Shown here: positions 1 to 5,601 of the stretch, one piece after another | Layout of the letters: each line of letters starts with the position of its first letter | Position numbering within the stretch: position 1 is the stretch's first letter | From: Smithella sp. | Lineage (GTDB): Bacteria; Desulfobacterota; Syntrophia; Syntrophales; Smithellaceae | NCBI GenBank assembly: GCA_012797505.1 | Contig: JAAZOZ010000088.1 | Location: 1 to 6,067 of the forward strand | DNA length: 6,067 bases | Reading direction: 5' to 3' | Notes under the pieces: generated by a model | What the model was told of the DNA's origin: nothing | Databases searched by the model: none | Seen by the model: only the letters and a program-made list of their open reading frames with translations | Made by a program: the position numbers and the translations under genes

Positions 1-25
1 CAGCGAAGAAGCCTTTGCCGTTTAA
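1..25 (+). CDS. possible 3' end of an upstream gene (partial)
   Basis: Reading from base 2 gives SEEAFAV followed by a TAA stop at 23-25. The codons (GAA, GCC, GTT) resemble those of the downstream genes, and a terminator begins 26 bases after the stop, as expected for a gene end. A second frame, from base 1, also stops at 34-36 but with less typical codons. Only seven residues are visible, so no product can be named and the frame is a judgement. Confidence 0.3.
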
Positions 26-50
26 CCGCATTGTAAGAAGACCCAATCCG

Positions 51-87
51 AGGAGGAACCGGAACCGTAACGGTTCCTCCTTTTTTT
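51..87 (+). terminator. intrinsic (Rho-independent) terminator
   Basis: The left arm AGGAGGAACCG (51-61) pairs perfectly with CGGTTCCTCCT (71-81) to give an 11-bp stem with a 9-base loop, followed by a run of seven T (81-87). Inside it, GGAACCG (61-67) can also pair with CGGTTCC (71-77) around a TAA triloop, a competing shorter hairpin. It should end the transcript of the upstream gene and separate it from the operon that starts at 157. Confidence 0.9.
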
Positions 88-112
88 GTCGAGCGTCGTT
101 TGGCGGACAGCC

Positions 113-126
113 AATGAAAAATCATT
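113..126. promoter_or_regulatory. candidate operator, AATGA-N4-TCATT palindrome
   Basis: AATGA (113-117) and TCATT (122-126) are perfect inverted arms around AAAA, between the terminator and the first gene. A second, offset inverted repeat, TGAAA-N5-TTTCA (115-129), overlaps it. From memory, the Bacillus subtilis FadR (TetR family) box has the core TGAATGA-N4-TCATTCA, which shares these arms and spacing. That fits a fatty-acid-type operon, but no regulator gene is in the window. No convincing -35/-10 pair could be placed: TTGGCG at 100-105 is a possible -35 without a good -10 at 16-18 bases. Confidence 0.35.
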
Positions 127-156
127 TCAATTCATAACAAAAACAGGGAGAACAAG

Positions 157-1410
157 ATGATGAAGGATGTGGTTATTGTTTCAGCCTGCCGGACGGCGAT
201 CGGCACGTTCGGCGGATCGTTAAGAGATCTGCATGTGGTGGATCTGGCGAGCGTTGCAATGAAAGAGGCCATCAAGCGGGCCGGCATCAGTCCGGACCTG
301 ATTGACGACGTCCGCTTTGGAAATTGTTTTGAGCCTTACAATTCGCTGAACCTCACCCGGATCGCGGCCCTGAAGGCGGGGGTTCCGAATACGTCGGTTG
401 CCGTTACGATCAACCGGGTTTGCATCTCGGGCATGGAAGCCACGATTTCCGGGATGGCCATGATCCAGGCGGGTCTGGCGGATATCATCCTCGCCGGGGG
501 CGCAGAGCACATGTCGGGCATTGCCTATGCGGTTCCCGGCGCGCGCTGGGGCTGCCGGCTGCAGAACAGCACGCTGGACGATCAGCTCATTGAAGGTCTG
601 ATGTGCGGATCCAGAATCCTCCCCGCTCCCACGGACAGCCCTCTGGCCGGAGGGATGCCCTACGACCTTTACAAAGGCAAGCCCTATATCATGGGGCACA
701 CCGCGGAATTTATCGCCCAGATGTACGGCATTTCCCGCGAAGAGATGGACGAAGTCGCCCTGCGCAGCCACAATAACGTGGAGCGTGCGACGAAGGAAGG
801 GGATTTCGCCGAAGAAATCGTTCCGCTCGAAATTCCGCAGAAAAAAGGCAAGCCGCCCAAGATTTTTGACAAGGATGAACACTTCCGGCCGGGCATTACC
901 CTGGAAGACCTGCGCAATCTTCCGCCGGCCTTCATTCCCAAAACCGGCAAGGTTACGGCGGGCAACGCTTCGGGCCTGAACGACGCGGCCAGCGCCACCG
1001 TCATCATGTCCATGGAGAAAGCCAACGAGCTGGGCCTCACACCGCTGGCCAAAATCAAGGCGGTCGGTTACGGCGGATGCGATCCGTCCATCATGGGGTT
1101 GAGCCCCGTTCCCGCGGTTCGCAGTCTGATGAAGCGTTCCGGACTGAAGCTGGAGGACTTTGAACTGATCGAAGTGAACGAGGCGTTTGCAGCCCAGTAC
1201 CTGGGGTGTGAAAAAGAGCTGAAAATCAACCGGGAGATTACCAACGTGAACGGATCCGGAATCGGCCTGGGCCATCCGGTCGGCGCGACCGGCAACCGGA
1301 TCATGGTAACGCTCATCCACGCGATGAAGAAGCGAAAAAAGACGCTGGGCCTCGCCACGCTGTGCGGCGGCGGGGGCGTTTCCATCGCAACGGCCATCGA
1401 AATGCTGTAA
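157..1410 (+). CDS. thiolase family protein (acetyl-CoA acetyltransferase / 3-ketoacyl-CoA thiolase)
   Basis: This 417-residue cytosolic enzyme should cleave 3-oxoacyl-CoA with CoA, or run the reverse Claisen condensation. The N-terminal IVSACRTAIGTFGG is typical of thiolases. The nucleophile is Cys89 in NRVCISGMEA. NEAFA lies at 341-345, the catalytic His373 in GHPVGATG (372-379), and the second active-site cysteine is Cys403 in CGGGG. It has the NEAF/GHP/CGGGG set of classical thiolases, not the SCP-x type. It is longer than the usual 390-400 residues: about 150-176 contain extra Gly/Pro-rich sequence just before the MGHTAE motif (179-184). GGGAG at 146-150 serves ATG 157; a second ATG at 160 is equally possible and changes one residue. 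It is the first gene after the terminator and putative operator, so probably the promoter-proximal gene of the operon. Family is certain; chain length and direction are not. Confidence 0.93.
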   Translation: MMKDVVIVSACRTAIGTFGGSLRDLHVVDLASVAMKEAIKRAGISPDLIDDVRFGNCFEPYNSLNLTRIAALKAGVPNTSVAVTINRVCISGMEATISGMAMIQAGLADIILAGGAEHMSGIAYAVPGARWGCRLQNSTLDDQLIEGLMCGSRILPAPTDSPLAGGMPYDLYKGKPYIMGHTAEFIAQMYGISREEMDEVALRSHNNVERATKEGDFAEEIVPLEIPQKKGKPPKIFDKDEHFRPGITLEDLRNLPPAFIPKTGKVTAGNASGLNDAASATVIMSMEKANELGLTPLAKIKAVGYGGCDPSIMGLSPVPAVRSLMKRSGLKLEDFELIEVNEAFAAQYLGCEKELKINREITNVNGSGIGLGHPVGATGNRIMVTLIHAMKKRKKTLGLATLCGGGGVSIATAIEML

Positions 1411-1415
1411 TCGCT

Positions 1416-1444
1416 CCGGCGGCAGCCACCGGCCCGTCATCGGG
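1416..1444 (+). other. two small hairpins in the thiolase-SDR gap
   Basis: CCGGCGG (1416-1422) pairs with CCACCGG (1426-1432) except for one C-A mismatch, leaving a CAG loop. Immediately after, CCCG (1433-1436) pairs with CGGG (1441-1444) around TCAT. Neither is followed by a T run, so they are not terminators. The second takes in the first bases of the next gene's Shine-Dalgarno sequence. In GC-rich DNA such small stems can be chance. Confidence 0.3.
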
Positions 1445-1448
1445 GAGG
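1442..1448 (+). promoter_or_regulatory. ribosome binding site that fixes the SDR start
   Basis: GGGGAGG lies six bases before ATG 1455, whereas an in-frame ATG at 1362 would sit inside the thiolase gene with no such site. This makes 1455 the real start of the dehydrogenase. Confidence 0.85.
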
Positions 1449-1454
1449 AAGATC

Positions 1455-2267
1455 ATGAAGGATTTAAAAGGCAAAGTTGCCCTGGTGACGGGCGCGGCGA
1501 TGGGCATGGGCCGCACCCTGTCGGAGGATTTCCTTCGCGAAGGATGCGCAGTCGCTCTGGTGGATGTGAACGGACCGGCGCTGATGAAGACCCAAAATGA
1601 GCTTGCGAAAACAGGCAAATGCGCCGCCTTTGTCTGCGATATTTCAGACAGGGAGGCGGTTTACGCGCTGGCCCGCCTCGTGGAAAAGGAATTCGGGCCG
1701 GTTGATATTCTGGTCAACAACGCCGGCATCGTCCAGGCCCGTGAGCTTCTCGATCTTTCCGACGACGACATCGAAAAAACTCTCCGTATCAATCTCACCG
1801 CCCAGTTCTGGACATGCAAAGCGTTTCTGCCCTCCATGATTCAAAGGGGAAGCGGCCATATCGTCAACTTCGCTTCGGCCGGCGGCATTCTGTCTCTTCC
1901 CAATCTTTCCGCTTACTGCGCAAGCAAATTCGGGGTGGTGGGCTTCTCCGATTCCCTGCGCCAGGAAATGAAAAAACATCGATACAACATCGGGGTCACC
2001 TACGTGTGTCCCAACACCGTGAACACCGGCATGTTTGAAGGATCAAAAATGGTCGCGGGCACCAGAATGCTTTCCGCCTCCGACGTGACCCAAAAGGTCA
2101 TCCGGGCCATCAAGAGCAATCAGGCCATGGTCGCGGTGCCGGGTTTCCCCGTGAAAATTCTGACGCCGCTCACCAAGGTTCTTCTTCCCATCGGGGCGAT
2201 GGACTGGTTGAACAAAATGCTGGGCATGGCCACCTGCAACGATTCGTGGAAGGGCAGGAGCTGTTAA
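1455..2267 (+). CDS. short-chain dehydrogenase/reductase (SDR), 17beta-HSD11/RDH10-like
   Basis: A 270-residue classical SDR that should interconvert a secondary alcohol and a ketone with a nicotinamide cofactor. The Rossmann motif TGAAMGMG is at 12-19. Asp37 at the end of the second strand suggests NAD(H) over NADP(H). Asp62, NNAG (88-91), Asn113, Ser141, Tyr154 and Lys158 (YCASK) complete the catalytic set. The stretch FWTCKAFLPSMI (118-129), the YCASKFGVVGFSDSLR region and VCPNTVNTGMF (184-194) recall the SDR16C group (retinol dehydrogenase 10, 17beta-HSD11/13), which act on lipids and steroids; that closeness is from memory and does not prove substrate. The C-terminal stretch 231-258 is hydrophobic and could touch a membrane or lipid. 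An upstream in-frame extension to 1362 overlaps the thiolase and reads Arg-rich with no family match, so it is rejected. It starts 44 bases after the thiolase stop. Confidence 0.93.
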   Translation: MKDLKGKVALVTGAAMGMGRTLSEDFLREGCAVALVDVNGPALMKTQNELAKTGKCAAFVCDISDREAVYALARLVEKEFGPVDILVNNAGIVQARELLDLSDDDIEKTLRINLTAQFWTCKAFLPSMIQRGSGHIVNFASAGGILSLPNLSAYCASKFGVVGFSDSLRQEMKKHRYNIGVTYVCPNTVNTGMFEGSKMVAGTRMLSASDVTQKVIRAIKSNQAMVAVPGFPVKILTPLTKVLLPIGAMDWLNKMLGMATCNDSWKGRSC

Positions 2268-2291
2268 AATCCACTTCAAGGACAAGATAAG

Positions 2292-2939
2292 ATGAAAGCC
2301 TTCAAAGGCATTCTGATTTTTGCCGGTATTTTGATTCTTCTGGCGGCCGCGGTAACGGGGATCAACATTCTTCAGAAGGGCGGCGCCTGGGACGGACGGA
2401 GCATGGAGGAGATTCTGGGCGTTGCGCCTCAAAAGGCGACCCTGGAGGACATCCGCAAACTCAATAAGGCGGAAATTTTCCAGCTTTACTATGCCGCTTC
2501 TGCACCCTCCTTTCAGGAATTCAAGGGCGAATTTGCCGCGGTGACGGTGGATGTCGGTATTCTGGCTTCCGGCGCGGCTTATTTCACCCATCACTTTTTC
2601 GGCCCGGGACGCTGGGAGGGAAAGGCCTTCAACCCTACTGGAGAAAACCGGGGGTACGGGTACAATCTTTTCCAGGACGCCGGGGGCAAAATTTACCGGA
2701 CGCGCAGAATGGACACGGAAATCGGACCGTCGGATTACGACGGCAAGCCCGCCTTCAAACTTCATTACGGCGCCTACAATTCAGGGACCGTTCATTCCAT
2801 GCGCGATGAGATCCGCAGGATCAACGACCGTCTGTTTCTCGGCCTCGGGTATATGGCGCTGGGCGGCGGAAAAATAAATCCCGCTCCTTTTGCGCTGGTC
2901 GGACCGGCGAAGGCGTGGGTAGGCGTCGATCAACCTTAA
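2292..2939 (+). CDS. unrecognised protein with N-terminal membrane anchor or signal peptide
   Basis: This 215-residue protein is not one I can place in a named family. Lys2 and Lys5 are followed by a hydrophobic stretch (about 6-24, ILIFAGILILLAAAV), so it is probably anchored in, or exported across, the inner membrane with the rest outside; there is no lipobox and no cysteine at all. The soluble part has conserved-looking Gly/aromatic patches: FFGPGRWEGKAF (102-113), GYGYNLF (121-127), RRMDTEIGPSDYDGKPAF (138-155), HYGAYNS (158-164) and LFLGLGYMALGGG (181-193), which look like beta-strands of a compact, perhaps lipocalin-like, barrel; that fold is a guess. AAGGA (2278-2282) lies nine bases before ATG 2292, 24 bases after the SDR stop. 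Its stop overlaps the next gene's Shine-Dalgarno sequence, so it is firmly within the operon and may serve the same substrate at the membrane. Confidence 0.85.
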   Translation: MKAFKGILIFAGILILLAAAVTGINILQKGGAWDGRSMEEILGVAPQKATLEDIRKLNKAEIFQLYYAASAPSFQEFKGEFAAVTVDVGILASGAAYFTHHFFGPGRWEGKAFNPTGENRGYGYNLFQDAGGKIYRTRRMDTEIGPSDYDGKPAFKLHYGAYNSGTVHSMRDEIRRINDRLFLGLGYMALGGGKINPAPFALVGPAKAWVGVDQP

Positions 2940-2948
2940 GGACGGGGC

Positions 2949-5021
2949 ATGCGTTATCCACTCCTTTTTTCAGAAGGCCGGATCGGCAGCGTGATTCTGC
3001 GCAACCGCGTGGTTCTGCCTCCCCTGGAAGTGGGGATGGCCAATTTTGACGGGACCCCCTCGGAACAGCTCATCGCCTATTATGAAGAACGCGCGAAAAA
3101 CGGCCTCGGACTGCTGATGACCGGCATCACGCGCGTCAATGAACGTCACGGCGCGGGCCTGCCGCGCCAGCTGGCCATGACGTCCGACCGGCACATCGAA
3201 CCCTTTGCCCGCATGGTCGAACGAATTCACCGCCACGGCACAAAAATTTTCTGCCAGCTGCACCACCCCGGCCGCCAGAGCAATTCGCTGATGATCGGAT
3301 CCTGGCCCCTCATGGAACGGATCGGCCGCTTCTGGCCGGGATACTGGAAGTATTTCTTCAAACTGGTTCCGGCGGCGGAAAAATTTGCCAAAACCGGCCT
3401 GGTGCCGGCCGTTGTGGCGCCTTCGGCCGTGGCCTGCGAATATTCCAGGCAGAGAACACGGGCTCTCTCCAAACGGGAAATCAGGAGTCTGATTAAAGAC
3501 TTTATTCAAGCCGCCCGCCGTGTTCAGCTCGCCTCCGGCGATGGTGTCGAATTACATGCCGCCCACGGCTATCTCATCCAGCAGTTTCTGAGCCCCCGCA
3601 CCAACCGGCGAACGGATGAATACGGCGGGTCCTTTGAAAACCGCATGCGCTTCATCCTGGAGATCATCCGCGGCATCCGCGGTCACTGCGGTCCGGATTT
3701 TCCCGTTGTCGTCCGTCTGGCCGTGGACGAATACTACCGCTCAATCGGCAAACCCGGCGAGGGCATTGAGCTGGCGCAGGGCGTGGAGATTGCAAAATGC
3801 CTGGAGCAGGCCGGCGTCGATGCCATCGATGTTTCCTCAGCCACTTATGAAACCATGAACTACTGGCTGGAGCCTGCCTCCTTTGAGCCGGGGTGGCGCA
3901 GAAATCTGGCCCGGGCCGTAAAGGAAAAGGTCAAAATTCCGGTTCTGGCCGCCAATGTGATCCGCAGCCCGGAACAGGCGGAGGCGCAGCTTCAGGAAGG
4001 GTGCCAGGATTTTGTCTGCCTGGGACGCCCGCATCTGGCGGATCCGGCCTGGTCACGAAAAGCCGCCCTGGGCCGCGGTGAGGACATCCGGCGCTGCATC
4101 AGCTGCCTGTGGTGCTTTGAATCCTTTCTGACCAATGCCGCCAAAGGGGAGACGCTGGAATGCGCCGTCAATCCGCGCCTTGGCCGTGAACGCGAAACCG
4201 CCGAACCGCTGAGGAACGGCGCCGGCCGCGTGGTGGTCATCATCGGCGCGGGGCCGGCCGGCCTTTCCGCAGCCGGGATTCTGGGCCTGCGGGGATTCAA
4301 ACCCATCGTGCTGGAAAAAAGCGCATTCGTAGGGGGACAGCTCCAACTGGCCAACAAGCCCCCCAAAAAGGATAAGATCAACTGGTGCTTCACCGATCTG
4401 CAGCATGACGCCCTGAAAAACGGAGCCGAAATCCGGTTCAACACCGAGGCCACGCCCGAGTCCGTGAAAGCGCTGGATCCCTATGCCGTTGTGGTCGCCA
4501 CAGGGGCAAAAGCCGTCGTCCCGCCCGTTGAAGGGGTTCATCTTCCACATGTCTGCACCGTCACCGAAATCCTGAACGGCTCCGTCAGGCTTAAAAATCA
4601 GCGGGTCGCCGTCATCGGCTCCGGCATGACCGGCCTGGAAACGGCCGAAAAGCTGGCGGAGGAAGGCAACCGCGTCCTGGTGGTGGAAATGATGGATCAG
4701 ATCGCGCCCGGCGCCCATCCGCAGCATGTGGACGACATCCTTCCTCGTCTGAAGGCCTGTTCCACGGATTTCATCGTAGGCCACAAACTGGTCAAAATTT
4801 CGGCGGACGTCATTTTTCTGGAAAGCACCGCCGGCGGAAAACGCCGCGAAGAGAAGGCCGATGCCGTTGTTCTTTCCGTCGGCGTGAAGAGCAACAACGC
4901 GCTCGCTTCTGCGCTTCAACCTCACTTTCCCGGCCTCCGCGTCATCGGCGACGCCCGCCGGGTCGGCCGTATTCCTCAAGCCGTGAGAGATGGTTTTGAC
5001 ACAGCCTGGAATTTGATGTAA
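2949..5021 (+). CDS. FMN/4Fe-4S/FAD ene-reductase, FadH (2,4-dienoyl-CoA reductase)/trimethylamine dehydrogenase type
   Basis: A 690-residue flavoenzyme of the old-yellow-enzyme superfamily with a fused NAD(P)H module; it should pass electrons from NAD(P)H via FAD and a 4Fe-4S cluster to FMN and reduce an activated C=C bond. The TIM barrel (about 1-375) shows QLHHPGRQ (103-110), HAAHGYLIQQFLSPRTNRR (203-221), YGGSFENRMRF (225-235) and LGRPHLADP (358-366). Tyr208 matches the catalytic Tyr of E. coli FadH; by my alignment the FadH catalytic His is replaced by Tyr300. Cluster ligands are Cys383, Cys386, Cys389 and Cys405. The FAD motif GAGPAG is at 433-438, the second dinucleotide motif GSGMTG at 557-562, ATGA at 517-520, and the C-terminal GDA at 667-669. 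An aromatic-rich insert (about 113-152) separates PGRQ from APSA. AAGGA (2938-2942), six bases before ATG 2949, overlaps the preceding stop, suggesting translational coupling. Related enzymes include enoate reductases and BaiCD/BaiH, so the substrate is open. Confidence 0.92.
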   Translation: MRYPLLFSEGRIGSVILRNRVVLPPLEVGMANFDGTPSEQLIAYYEERAKNGLGLLMTGITRVNERHGAGLPRQLAMTSDRHIEPFARMVERIHRHGTKIFCQLHHPGRQSNSLMIGSWPLMERIGRFWPGYWKYFFKLVPAAEKFAKTGLVPAVVAPSAVACEYSRQRTRALSKREIRSLIKDFIQAARRVQLASGDGVELHAAHGYLIQQFLSPRTNRRTDEYGGSFENRMRFILEIIRGIRGHCGPDFPVVVRLAVDEYYRSIGKPGEGIELAQGVEIAKCLEQAGVDAIDVSSATYETMNYWLEPASFEPGWRRNLARAVKEKVKIPVLAANVIRSPEQAEAQLQEGCQDFVCLGRPHLADPAWSRKAALGRGEDIRRCISCLWCFESFLTNAAKGETLECAVNPRLGRERETAEPLRNGAGRVVVIIGAGPAGLSAAGILGLRGFKPIVLEKSAFVGGQLQLANKPPKKDKINWCFTDLQHDALKNGAEIRFNTEATPESVKALDPYAVVVATGAKAVVPPVEGVHLPHVCTVTEILNGSVRLKNQRVAVIGSGMTGLETAEKLAEEGNRVLVVEMMDQIAPGAHPQHVDDILPRLKACSTDFIVGHKLVKISADVIFLESTAGGKRREEKADAVVLSVGVKSNNALASALQPHFPGLRVIGDARRVGRIPQAVRDGFDTAWNLM

Positions 5022-5040
5022 AAGAAAAAACCCATCAAAC

Positions 5041-5046
5041 AGGAGG
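5041..5046 (+). promoter_or_regulatory. strong Shine-Dalgarno with a second copy touching the start codon
   Basis: AGGAGG lies eight bases before ATG 5055, an ideal site. A second GGAGG (5050-5054) abuts the ATG and is too close to serve it. The site fixes the start of the SCP2-like gene and suggests efficient translation. Confidence 0.75.
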
Positions 5047-5054
5047 ATCGGAGG

Positions 5055-5585
5055 ATGAGCATCATCAAAGACGTTCCATCCGGGACCAAGCCGTTTAAGC
5101 GGGCGTATGTGGCGATCTTTCTCTGGTTTACCGGCCGTGCCGTTCAGGCCGCTGCCCGGGTCGATCGCGAGGTCAAAAAGGAATTCGATTCGCTCCCGGA
5201 AAATTTCACCTTTTCCCTGGGATGTCTTCCCAGCGGTCCCCGAATGGTCATCGGCAAGGAGGGGGGCAGGGTGAAGTATCTCGGCAGCGATCCGAAGGGC
5301 CGGCGCGTTCATGTTCGCCTGATCATTAAAAGTGTCGATGCCGCCTTCCTTCTTTTGTCTTTTCAGGAAAGCACCGCTTTATCCACGGCCCGCAACCGTC
5401 TGATGGTCGATGGCGAGATTCCGCAGGCCCTGTCCATCATCCGGGTTCTCAACATCGTGGAGGTTTACCTCCTGCCCAAAATTATCGCCTCTCTGGCGGT
5501 GAAACGATACCCCTCCTGGTGGTCAATGGGCCGCAAGCTCGGAGGGCGGATCGGCGTCTATACCCGTACCCTGCTAGGCATCTGA
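5055..5585 (+). CDS. small SCP2-like (sterol carrier/lipid-binding) protein, tentative
   Basis: A 176-residue protein without a signal peptide. After a basic, amphipathic N-terminal part (about 12-42, with AYVAIFLWF), a central stretch FTFSLG...PRMVIGKEGGRVKYLG (51-77) and HVRLIIKSVDAAFLLLSF (86-103) could be the beta-sheet of an SCP2-type fold. NRLMVDGEIPQALSIIRVLN (114-133), then EVYLLPKIIASLAVKRYP (136-153), look like the helical end that lines a lipid pocket. SCP2 domains bind acyl-CoA, sterols or other lipids, and such small proteins often sit beside beta-oxidation-like genes. The assignment rests on recalled pattern resemblance, not on a signature motif, so 'hypothetical protein' is the fallback. 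The gene lies 33 bases after the ene-reductase and 16 before the next gene. If the reading is right, it would bind or shuttle the hydrophobic substrate of the operon. Confidence 0.85.
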   Translation: MSIIKDVPSGTKPFKRAYVAIFLWFTGRAVQAAARVDREVKKEFDSLPENFTFSLGCLPSGPRMVIGKEGGRVKYLGSDPKGRRVHVRLIIKSVDAAFLLLSFQESTALSTARNRLMVDGEIPQALSIIRVLNIVEVYLLPKIIASLAVKRYPSWWSMGRKLGGRIGVYTRTLLGI

Positions 5586-5587
5586 CG

Positions 5588-5593
5588 AAAGGA
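5588..5593 (+). promoter_or_regulatory. ribosome binding site of the Fe-ADH-like gene
   Basis: AAAGGA sits eight bases before ATG 5602 and immediately follows the TGA of the SCP2-like gene (5583-5585). It supports 5602 as the start of an open frame that runs to the window edge. Confidence 0.7.
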
Positions 5594-5601
5594 AAAAACC
5601 C

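Noticed and set aside
51..56. AGGAGG as a ribosome binding site
   Set aside because: No start codon follows at a suitable distance; the bases are the left arm of the terminator stem.
115..138. Seven-codon open frame (MKNHFNS) ahead of the thiolase, possible leader peptide
   Set aside because: There is no good ribosome binding site, no run of regulatory codons and no attenuator hairpin after it; it overlaps the palindrome and is most likely chance.
100..138. Sigma-70 promoter with TTGGCG (100-105) and CATAAC (133-138) or TTCAAT (126-131)
   Set aside because: The spacings (27 and 20 bases) are outside the usual 16-18 range and the hexamers are weak; a promoter must be in this region but I cannot place it.
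220..1440. 406-codon open frame on the minus strand over the thiolase
   Set aside because: It lies antisense to a clear thiolase with all catalytic motifs; the translation is rich in Arg, Gly and His, shows no family motif, and long antisense frames are common in GC-rich coding DNA.
1362..1454. N-terminal extension of the SDR to an in-frame ATG at 1362
   Set aside because: It would overlap the thiolase, lacks a ribosome binding site, adds 31 Arg/Ala-rich residues before a normal SDR start, and GGGGAGG precisely serves ATG 1455.
2043..2765. 240-codon minus-strand frame across the SDR end and the unknown membrane protein
   Set aside because: It conflicts with two well-supported + strand genes that have good ribosome binding sites and tight spacing.
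4053..5312. 419-codon open frame on the minus strand over the ene-reductase end and the SCP2-like gene
   Set aside because: It is antisense to the FAD/NAD domain with recognisable motifs and spans two genes and their ribosome binding site; no motif is seen in its translation.
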